From the NCBI GenBank assembly GCA_023248915.1, contig JAHFDQ010000218.1, positions 1-9,272 on the forward strand: a stretch of DNA of 9,272 nucleotides, given 5' to 3'. Both the position numbers and the translations under genes were made by a program. Each line of letters opens with the position of its first letter. The first letter of the stretch is position 1. A model generated the notes under the pieces. It had not been told where the DNA came from and searched no databases. It was given only the letters and a program-made list of their open reading frames with translations. The stretch comes from Archangiaceae bacterium (lineage in GTDB: Bacteria > Myxococcota > Myxococcia > Myxococcales > Myxococcaceae). This document shows positions 1 to 4,687 of this stretch, in pieces.

Positions 1-24
1 GTGACCTTCCGGCGCGAGCCCGCC

Positions 25-429
25 TCAGGCGGTCGCGGGGCGCTTCACCAGCTTGCTGGCGACGAACGCGAAGAGCCCCAGCACGAGCCCCGACACCATG
101 CCGACGACGGGGCCGGTCATCAACATCATCAGCCGGGGCGAGTCCGGCGCGGGCATGCTCGCCATCATCGCGGCCTCGTCGGCGTGCCGGGCGATGTAGC
201 TGTCGAAAAAGAGAATGTGCGCCCCGGTAATCCAGACGCAGTTCACCAGGCTGACCAGGAAGCCGTGCAGGAAGTACTTCCCCGGCGCCTTCTTGGCGAT
301 GACCGCCGCGCAGAGGAGGAAGATGGGCAGCCAGAACATCGGCTCAATCTTGGAAGGGATGACGAAGACGGTCGCCACCGCCATCGCCAGGCCAAAGAGG
401 GACAGCTGAAGGATGAGCTTGCCGTTCAT
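25..429 (-). CDS. Small four-helix integral membrane protein, function unknown
   Basis: A 134-residue protein that is mostly hydrophobic. Four membrane segments are visible at about residues 5-23, 30-46, 53-75 and 101-126, joined by short loops. The longest loop (about 76-100) is Met/Pro-rich and carries Asp, Glu and His. A conserved-looking core (GKYFLHGFLVSLVN, about 50-63) lies around the third helix, and the C-terminus is basic (KLVKR), suggesting it faces the cytoplasm. The frame is open further upstream to 492, but the start at 429 is preferred. It has GGAGG four bases upstream, the protein then begins directly at the first helix, and the extension would overlap the preceding gene by about 50 bp. 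It is the last gene of the 1160-to-25 cluster, 10 bp after the 88-residue gene. I recognise the general type (conserved hypothetical membrane protein) but no named family. The gene is very likely real; its function is unknown. Confidence 0.8.
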   Translation of the reverse strand: MNGKLILQLSLFGLAMAVATVFVIPSKIEPMFWLPIFLLCAAVIAKKAPGKYFLHGFLVSLVNCVWITGAHILFFDSYIARHADEAAMMASMPAPDSPRLMMLMTGPVVGMVSGLVLGLFAFVASKLVKRPATA

Positions 430-433
430 GGAA

Positions 434-438
434 CCTCC
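434..438 (-). promoter_or_regulatory. Ribosome binding site fixing the start at 429
   Basis: GGAGG on the minus strand, four bases before the ATG at 429 and inside the 10-bp gap after the upstream stop. It supports 429 over the upstream in-frame ATG at 492. Confidence 0.6.
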
Positions 439-439
439 G

Positions 440-706
440 TCAGGTCGTGTCCTGGGCCTGAATGGGGAGCAGCGTCTCGACGTACCGGACAATCTGGTCG
501 TCGGGCAAGTCGCCGTACAATTCGACCAGGGCGACCGCGATGGGCAGCCTCAAGTCTTTCCAGGGCGCGTCGCGGTGGTAGAGTTCGAGGGCTGCGCGCG
601 CCATCGCGCCCTGCCAACGGCGCGTGGCGCGTGCACCCCCCGGTTCCTGCCGGACCAGCCCGTCGGCCTCGAGCCGCTCGAGAATCTCGCGGTCGGGCTC
701 AGGCAT
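440..706 (-). CDS. Hypothetical 88-residue protein coupled to the AhpD-like gene
   Basis: A short, soluble, mainly helical protein of 88 residues with no membrane segment or signal peptide. The first 45 residues (REILERLEADGLVRQEPG, then a basic stretch) resemble the helix-turn-helix plus wing of small winged-helix proteins, but this is only an impression. The second half is an amphipathic helix followed by an acidic turn (GDLPDDQIVRYVETLLPI). The start ATG at 706 lies inside the end of the AhpD-like gene: the two frames overlap by 8 bp, so translation is probably coupled, and no separate strong ribosome site is needed. A membrane protein gene follows after 10 bp. GC-rich codon use matches the neighbours. 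No family was recognised. An accessory protein of the AhpD-like enzyme, or a small regulator, are possible guesses that the sequence does not decide. Confidence 0.7.
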   Translation of the reverse strand: MPEPDREILERLEADGLVRQEPGGARATRRWQGAMARAALELYHRDAPWKDLRLPIAVALVELYGDLPDDQIVRYVETLLPIQAQDTT

Positions 707-1160
707 GCAGCGGCTTGTCGCGCCCGGGGACGTCCTTCGGCGGCTGCGGCGGGTGCTTGCGGGCGTAGGCCACCATCGCCAGCGTCTCGGTGCGGAACTG
801 GTCGTAGTCGATCTGCTGCGCGTTCAAGAACGTGCTCGCGCTCATGGTCACGCCCGCCATCATGCTCGCCTCGGAAATCTCGAGGTCGGTGGCGCCGAAC
901 ATGCGCGCCGCTTCGGTGTGGAACAGCGTGCAGTACTTGCAGCGGGTCGCGCCGGACACGGCGATTCCAATCAGCTCCTTGTACTTGTTCGGGATGGCCG
1001 TCTCGGCCAGGTGGAAGTCCCGCATCTGCGTCCAGAACCCGGTCACCGCCGTGTCGGGTATCTGCCTCACCCACGTGGGCACCTGCCCGAACAGCGTCTC
1101 GACCTCGCGGTGAACCTGCGCCACTTCGTCCTTCAACTTCCGCTTCAGCTCGGTAGCCAT
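699..1160 (-). CDS. Carboxymuconolactone decarboxylase / AhpD-like family protein
   Basis: A 153-residue all-helical protein of the CMD/AhpD superfamily. The signature is ATRCKYCTLFHTEAAR at about residues 71-86. It gives a CxxC pair (C74, C77) and a His four residues later (H81), preceded by the usual helix KYKELIGIAVSGA (about 59-71) with E62. In AhpD-type members the cysteine pair is redox-active and supports peroxide reduction or disulfide exchange; true decarboxylases of the family lack it. That favours an antioxidant or disulfide role here, in the cytoplasm since no signal peptide is seen. Length fits single-domain members. The start at 1160 has AGGGAGG eight bases upstream. It heads a cluster with the 88-residue gene (8-bp overlap) and a small membrane protein, and lies 114 bp downstream of a rubrerythrin-like gene. 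The specific substrate is unknown, and it is not close enough to AhpD itself to use that name. Confidence 0.9.
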   Translation of the reverse strand: MATELKRKLKDEVAQVHREVETLFGQVPTWVRQIPDTAVTGFWTQMRDFHLAETAIPNKYKELIGIAVSGATRCKYCTLFHTEAARMFGATDLEISEASMMAGVTMSASTFLNAQQIDYDQFRTETLAMVAYARKHPPQPPKDVPGRDKPLHA

Positions 1161-1274
1161 GTTCGTTTCCTCCCTGGGTTAAGAAGCGGTGCGGAGATAA
1201 TGGCGAGCGCACACGCGCGCACCCCCGAGGCGCAAAAAAATCGTGCACGCTTGACCGGCGAGCGGCCTGGCTAG
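1161..1274 (-). promoter_or_regulatory. Intergenic region between rubrerythrin-like and AhpD-like genes
   Basis: A 114-bp gap, long enough to separate the cluster into two transcription units. Read on the minus strand it contains a run of seven T (1234-1240) just after the palindrome CGTGCACG (1242-1249). The palindrome has no loop, so this is not a convincing intrinsic terminator, though it could be a weak one or an operator. Nearer the AhpD-like gene, CATTAT (1202-1197) matches the -10 consensus at four of six positions, without a good -35. I therefore suspect that a promoter for the AhpD-like cluster sits here, but the sequence does not prove it. Confidence 0.3.
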
Positions 1275-1787
1275 TTAGAGCGCGGAAGGTTCGTCCGCGG
1301 CGTCCTCGTCGAGGTCGGGACCCACGGGCAGACTCTTCATCTGTTTCTTGATGGACTTCTGGTGCTCGCGTTCCTCGGCCCGCAGGTCGGCGAACAACGC
1401 GCGAATGTCCTTGTCCTTCACGTGCTCCATCGCTTCGTCGTAGAAGTCGAAGGCCTTCACTTCGGACTCGAGCGCCACTTCCATCGCCTGCCGCGGCGAC
1501 ATGAAGAGGCGGGGCTTGCCGTAGTCCGGTGCCTCGACGTCGGTGAACCACGACCGGTCGACCTGCCGCTTGGCCGACTTGAACAGCTTCTTCCGCCGGG
1601 TGGAGAGCTGCTGGGCGTGCTTGGTCTCGTTGACCGCCATGGTGGCGAAGAAGTCCGACGCGTCGCCGGGGTAGCGCTTTCCGAGCACCCGGGCGAACTC
1701 GCGGTACCTCTCACGCGCCTCGTCCTCGATGAGAATGGCCAGGTCGAGGGCGTCCTGCAGCGACAGCTTGGTGAAGTCGATGGGCAT
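1275..1787 (-). CDS. Rubrerythrin / ferritin-like diiron domain protein
   Basis: A 170-residue four-helix-bundle protein. The two halves each carry a Glu helix followed by an ExxH helix, the pattern of a ferritin-like diiron site: E21 in IEDEARERY, E54 and H57 in NETKHA, E109 in ESEVKAFDFY, and E139 and H142 in EEREHQ. All six expected ligands are present, so metal binding is likely. The C-terminal rubredoxin domain of classical rubrerythrin (two CxxC motifs) is absent: the protein has no cysteine at all and ends in an acidic tail (DLDEDAADEP). It therefore belongs to the rubredoxin-less group, for which peroxide reduction, iron handling or other diiron chemistry are possible. It follows the aldehyde dehydrogenase by 9 bp, and its Shine-Dalgarno overlaps that gene's stop codon, so both are on one message. 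The exact reaction is not determined. Confidence 0.88.
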   Translation of the reverse strand: MPIDFTKLSLQDALDLAILIEDEARERYREFARVLGKRYPGDASDFFATMAVNETKHAQQLSTRRKKLFKSAKRQVDRSWFTDVEAPDYGKPRLFMSPRQAMEVALESEVKAFDFYDEAMEHVKDKDIRALFADLRAEEREHQKSIKKQMKSLPVGPDLDEDAADEPSAL

Positions 1788-1792
1788 GGAAA

Positions 1793-1797
1793 CTCCT
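1793..1797 (-). promoter_or_regulatory. Ribosome binding site overlapping the aldehyde dehydrogenase stop
   Basis: On the minus strand the stop TAA runs directly into GGAG (TAAGGAG), five bases before the ATG at 1787. The arrangement supports translation of the rubrerythrin-like gene by terminating or re-initiating ribosomes and confirms the operon. Confidence 0.65.
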
Positions 1798-3221
1798 TAC
1801 CCGATGCGTTTGACCCACTTCAACTTATTGGCGTCGTAGGGCGGGTAGCGCAGCTTCGGGTCGACGTAGGTGGGCCGGTTGAGCACGCTCTTGTAGTGGG
1901 TGAAGGTGTCGAAGCTGGACTGCCCGTGGTACGCGCCCATGCCGCTGTCGCCCACGCCGCCGAAGGGCAGGGTGTCGGCGAGCAGGTGCGAGAGGCAGTC
2001 GTTGACGCAGGCGCCCCCCGAGCTGGTCTGGTCGAGCACCCGGCGCACGTTCCCGTCGTCGCGCGAGAAGACGTACAGGGCCAGGGGCTTCGGGCGGGCG
2101 TTGACGAAGCGGATGGCCGCGTCGAGGTCCGGGACGGTGAGCACCGGCAGGACGGGGCCGAAAATCTCTTCCGCCATCACCGGCGAGCCGGGGTCGACGT
2201 TGCGCAGCACGGTGGGCGCGATGTACCGCGCCGCCGCGTCCACCTCGCCGCCCACCACCCGCTCGCCGCTGCCCAACAGCTTCTGCAGCCGCTGGAAGTG
2301 CCGGTCATTGATGATGCGTGCGTAGCTGGCGCTCTGTTTCGGGTCGTCTCCGTAGTACTCGCGAAGCACCGAGGCCAGCCGGCCCAAGAGCGGCGCCTCG
2401 ACCGAGGTGTGCGCCAGCACGTAGTCCGGCGCGACGCAGGTCTGCCCGGCGTTGAAGAACTTGCCCCAGGCGATGCGGTGGGCGGCGGTGTCCAGGTCGA
2501 CGTCCGAATCGACGATGCAGGGGCTCTTGCCACCCAGCTCGAGCGTCACCGGAGTCAGGTGCTTGGCGGCCGCGGCCATCACGATGCGGCCCACCGCGCC
2601 GTTGCCGGTGTAGAAGATGTAGTCGAAGCGCTGGGTGAGCAGCGTCGTGGTCTCGGGCACTCCTCCCGGCACCACGGCCACGCACTCGGGGTCTAAGTAC
2701 TGCGGCACCAGCTTGGCGATGAGCCCGGTGGTGGCCGGCGAGACTTCGCTCGGCTTCAACACCACGCAGTTGCCCGCCGCCAGCGCCCCCACCGCGGGCT
2801 CGATGGCGAGCTGCATCGGGTAGTTCCAGGCGCCGATGATGAGCGCCACTCCCAGCGGCTCGGGGAGAATGCGGGCGGTCGAAGGCTGAATCACCAGCGC
2901 GCTGCCGACTTTCCGGGGCTTCATCCAGCCGGACAGGTGCTTCAGCGCGCCTTCGACGGCGCCCAGCACGATGCGGTAGTCCGAACCCCAGGCCTCGAAC
3001 TGGGGCTTGCCCAGGTCGGCGCGCATGGCCTCGAGCCAGTCGGCCTCGTGGTCCACCAGCATCGCCTGGAAGCGTTCGAGCTGGCGGTGGCGCCAGTCTT
3101 CCGGGCGGGTGACGCCAGACTCGAACGAGCGGCGCAGCTTGGCCACCAGGGCGACGAGGTCGGGGTCCGTCATCGTCCGGGCGGAGCCGGAGAGCGCGGG
3201 GGCGGATTGGGCGGTGGACAT
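1797..3221 (-). CDS. NAD(P)-dependent aldehyde dehydrogenase, class 3-like
   Basis: A 474-residue aldehyde dehydrogenase that oxidises an aldehyde to the acid with NAD(P)+. Visible landmarks, in order: the Rossmann/catalytic stretch GAWNYPMQLAIEP (130-142) with catalytic Asn N133; the cofactor Lys in VLKPSE (154-159); FYTGNGAVG (203-211); the general base E228 in TLELGGKSP; the nucleophile C262 in FFNAGQTCVAP; EEIFGPVLPV (near 350); and the C-terminal FGGVGDSGMGAYHG. Spelling and length fit the class 3 branch (fatty-aldehyde and coniferyl-aldehyde dehydrogenase relatives), but there is no C-terminal membrane anchor, so it should be cytosolic. The substrate cannot be read. The start at 3221 lacks a clear Shine-Dalgarno; an internal Met at residue 17 (3173) would also give a normal family N-terminus. 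First gene of a two-gene unit with the rubrerythrin-like gene, divergent from 3324. Confidence 0.95.
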   Translation of the reverse strand: MSTAQSAPALSGSARTMTDPDLVALVAKLRRSFESGVTRPEDWRHRQLERFQAMLVDHEADWLEAMRADLGKPQFEAWGSDYRIVLGAVEGALKHLSGWMKPRKVGSALVIQPSTARILPEPLGVALIIGAWNYPMQLAIEPAVGALAAGNCVVLKPSEVSPATTGLIAKLVPQYLDPECVAVVPGGVPETTTLLTQRFDYIFYTGNGAVGRIVMAAAAKHLTPVTLELGGKSPCIVDSDVDLDTAAHRIAWGKFFNAGQTCVAPDYVLAHTSVEAPLLGRLASVLREYYGDDPKQSASYARIINDRHFQRLQKLLGSGERVVGGEVDAAARYIAPTVLRNVDPGSPVMAEEIFGPVLPVLTVPDLDAAIRFVNARPKPLALYVFSRDDGNVRRVLDQTSSGGACVNDCLSHLLADTLPFGGVGDSGMGAYHGQSSFDTFTHYKSVLNRPTYVDPKLRYPPYDANKLKWVKRIG

Positions 3222-3227
3222 GGCCGG

Positions 3228-3256
3228 ACAATAGCGGCGGCGCCGCCCGCTGGCAC
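3228..3256 (-). promoter_or_regulatory. Candidate promoter for the aldehyde dehydrogenase unit
   Basis: On the minus strand GTGCCA (3256-3251), 17 bases, then TATTGT (3233-3228); each hexamer matches the housekeeping consensus at four of six positions. Only six bases separate the -10 hexamer from the ATG at 3221, so transcription would start at or beside the start codon. That would give a leaderless message, in line with the absent Shine-Dalgarno. Weak evidence. Confidence 0.25.
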
Positions 3257-3285
3257 GCCGGACGCTCGGCCCCGTCGCGAGTCAT

Positions 3286-3313
3286 TTGAATTCGCGGCCC
3301 CGGCGGGTAGGGT
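3286..3313 (+). promoter_or_regulatory. Weak candidate promoter for the 3324 gene pair
   Basis: TTGAAT (3286-3291), 16 bases, TAGGGT (3308-3313). The first hexamer matches the -35 consensus at four positions; the second matches -10 at three. It sits in an AT-richer island (TCATTTGAATTC) of the otherwise very GC-rich 102-bp divergent region. It is the best candidate on this strand, but not strong. Confidence 0.2.
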
Positions 3314-3323
3314 GGCCGGTCCG

Positions 3324-4094
3324 ATGGAAGCGAAATTCGACCCGGCGAGCATTGGCCGCTTCGAGCCCGAGGCCTACCTGGCGGGTGGCTGGCGCCTGGT
3401 GGAGTGCGTCCCCGGGCAGGCGCTCGTGCTCGAGCAGGAACGGGGCGAACAGATGCGCGCCCTGTACCGGACCGCGCTGGCGCTCTTGGTGCCGCTGGTG
3501 CTGACGGTGTTGCTGGTGGTCGGCACCTGGGCCACCCCGGGTGACATGCGGTACGTCTCGTACCCCCTGGCGGCGCTCTTCATGGGGGTGGTGGTGCTGG
3601 GCGTTTTCGCCGTGCGGCGCTCGCTGCGCCGGGTGATGGACGGGGTCCGGCTCGAGGTGGACGCCCGGTCGGCGACCGTGACCGGCATGCCCGAGGCGTC
3701 GCTCGAGCTGGGGCAGACCCTCTCCGACTTCAACGCGCGCAAGGTACGCGGCCCCCTAAGCGACGTCGAGGCGGTGCGGCTGACCGTCCAGCGGGACGTC
3801 GCCGACGCCGCCCGGCGCCGGCGGGCCCTGGCCTCGCTGTCCCTGGGGCTGCGCGTCGACGGCAAGGCGCTGACCCTGCAGGGGCCGCACGCCTGGGCCG
3901 AGGACTCGGAGTGGGCCGAGGCCCGCGATGCGCTGGCGCCGCTCGGCTGCGAGCTGGCGCGGGTGGCGCGGCGGCCGCTGGTCATCGAGCTGCGCTGGGC
4001 GGGTGAAACCATCGAGGTGACGCTGGCCCAGGTCGACGGCCGCGAGCCGGCGCCGCGAGTCGAGCGTCGGGCGGAAGGGCAGGCCGGGCGATGA
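3324..4094 (+). CDS. Hypothetical membrane protein with two adjacent helices
   Basis: A 256-residue protein with no recognised family. A soluble N-terminus of about 45 residues is followed by two membrane segments (about 51-69 and 78-97) joined by a very short loop, so both ends are probably cytoplasmic. A basic stretch (VRRSLRRVMDGVRLEVD, about 97-113) follows. Residues 110-256 are soluble, with alternating short strands and a basic helix (DVADAARRRRAL, 158-169), and end in a charged tail. The frame is open further upstream to 2937, but that part runs antisense through the aldehyde dehydrogenase. The ATG at 3324 gives a sensible N-terminus just after the divergent intergenic region. Its ribosome site is weak (GGGTGG about eight bases upstream). 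The stop overlaps the start of the YjbQ-family gene (ATGA), so the two are co-translated. Function unknown; the pairing with YjbQ is the only clue. Confidence 0.75.
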   Translation: MEAKFDPASIGRFEPEAYLAGGWRLVECVPGQALVLEQERGEQMRALYRTALALLVPLVLTVLLVVGTWATPGDMRYVSYPLAALFMGVVVLGVFAVRRSLRRVMDGVRLEVDARSATVTGMPEASLELGQTLSDFNARKVRGPLSDVEAVRLTVQRDVADAARRRRALASLSLGLRVDGKALTLQGPHAWAEDSEWAEARDALAPLGCELARVARRPLVIELRWAGETIEVTLAQVDGREPAPRVERRAEGQAGR

Positions 4095-4510
4095 GGCAAA
4101 TTCACGGAACACTGGAAGTGCGCACCCGCGGCCGAGGGCTGCACGGGTTCACCCGCGAGGTGGCCGCGTGGCTGACCCGGCACGAGGCCGACCGGGGGCT
4201 GCTCACCGTCTTCATCCAGCACACCTCGGCGAGCCTATTGGTGCAGGAGAACGCCGACCCCGACGTGGGCGCCGACCTGGACCGGTTCTTCTCGGCGCTG
4301 GTGAAGGACGGAGACCCGTCCTTCGCGCACGACGCCGAAGGGCCCGACGACATGCCGGCGCACGTGCGCGCCGCGCTCACCCAGACGTCGCTGTCCATTC
4401 CCGTGGTGGACGGCGCGATGGCGCTCGGCACGTGGCAGGGGCTGTATGTGTTCGAGCACCGGCTGGCCGCGCACACGCGGCGGCTCGCGCTGCATTACCT
4501 AGGCGACTAG
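4091..4510 (+). CDS. yjbQ: YjbQ / UPF0047 family protein
   Basis: A 139-residue single-domain protein matching the YjbQ family (also annotated as secondary thiamine-phosphate synthase enzyme, from the weak activity of the E. coli member). The hallmarks are all present: FIQHTSASLLVQENADPDV (about 41-59) with H44, S46 and E53; the helix DLDRFF (62-67); HDAEGPDDMPAH (80-91) with H80 and H91; and the C-terminal block IPVVDGAMALGTWQGLYVFEHR (103-124) with the invariant GTWQG and H123. The clustered His, Asp and Glu residues are expected to bind metal or substrate. Length equals that of the family, and the protein is cytosolic. Its ATG overlaps the stop of the upstream membrane protein gene by four bases, so translation is coupled. 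The true cellular role of the family is not established, so the thiamine name should be taken lightly. Family assignment is firm. Confidence 0.95.
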   Translation: MRQIHGTLEVRTRGRGLHGFTREVAAWLTRHEADRGLLTVFIQHTSASLLVQENADPDVGADLDRFFSALVKDGDPSFAHDAEGPDDMPAHVRAALTQTSLSIPVVDGAMALGTWQGLYVFEHRLAAHTRRLALHYLGD

Positions 4511-4525
4511 ACGGCCGACCCTTCA

Positions 4526-4556
4526 GGTCGACCCGGGCGAGCGAAGCGTGTCGACC
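4526..4556. repeat. Inverted repeat after yjbQ
   Basis: GGTCGAC (4526-4532) and GTCGACC (4550-4556) form 7-bp arms around a 17-base spacer that contains GAGCGAAGCG. It begins 16 bases after the yjbQ stop and has no U-tract, so it is not a typical intrinsic terminator. It could be a stabilising hairpin, a binding site, or one copy of a dispersed intergenic repeat; one copy alone cannot tell. Confidence 0.4.
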
Positions 4557-4564
4557 GGACGAAC

Positions 4565-4577
4565 GGGCGGGCCGCCC
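4565..4577. repeat. Short GC palindrome in the yjbQ-4688 gap
   Basis: GGGCGG, one central G, CCGCCC: six-base arms, perfectly complementary. It lies upstream of the candidate promoter for the large gene. In DNA this rich in G and C such a palindrome can arise by chance; an operator is possible. Confidence 0.25.
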
Positions 4578-4602
4578 CATTGCGATGGCCGGTCGCCCAC
4601 GG

Positions 4603-4633
4603 TTGGCCTAGCGTCTGCGCCCGGGGGTAGAAC
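4603..4633 (+). promoter_or_regulatory. Weak candidate promoter for the FecR/VIT/VWA gene
   Basis: TTGGCC (4603-4608) and TAGAAC (4628-4633), each matching the housekeeping consensus at four of six positions, but with a 19-base spacer, longer than ideal. It is in the right place, about 55 bases before the ATG. No better pair was seen, and an alternative sigma factor cannot be excluded. Confidence 0.2.
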
Positions 4634-4636
4634 CTC

Positions 4637-4684
4637 ATGCCTCGTCAGCCGTTCGCCGAGCACACGCCGCACTCGCGGAGGTAA
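4637..4684 (+). CDS. Possible 15-residue upstream ORF (leader peptide)
   Basis: ATG at 4637 opens a 15-codon frame (MPRQPFAEHTPHSRR) ending in TAA at 4682-4684, only three bases before the ATG of the large gene and in the same frame. A purine run (GGGGG, 4623-4627) lies nine bases upstream and could serve as a ribosome site. The last codons overlap the large gene's Shine-Dalgarno. It may be translated and coupled to the large gene, or be chance; length and composition give no proof. The in-frame TAA also shows that the large gene cannot start further upstream. Confidence 0.25.
   Translation: MPRQPFAEHTPHSRR
4677..4682 (+). promoter_or_regulatory. Strong ribosome binding site for the gene at 4688
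   Basis: GGAGGT, five bases before the ATG at 4688. It is one of the best Shine-Dalgarno matches in the window and fixes the start of the 1358-residue protein. Confidence 0.75.
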
Positions 4685-4687
4685 TCC

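Noticed and set aside
1..768. Open frame on the plus strand at the left edge
   Set aside because: It runs antisense through the membrane protein, the 88-residue gene and the end of the AhpD-like gene, with His/Arg-rich low-complexity sequence.
2937..3323. Upstream extension of the 256-residue membrane protein
   Set aside because: Most of the extension lies antisense to the aldehyde dehydrogenase and its sequence is noise-like; the protein begins sensibly at 3324.
4511..4600. Intrinsic terminator after yjbQ
   Set aside because: The inverted repeat there has a 17-base spacer and no following T-run.
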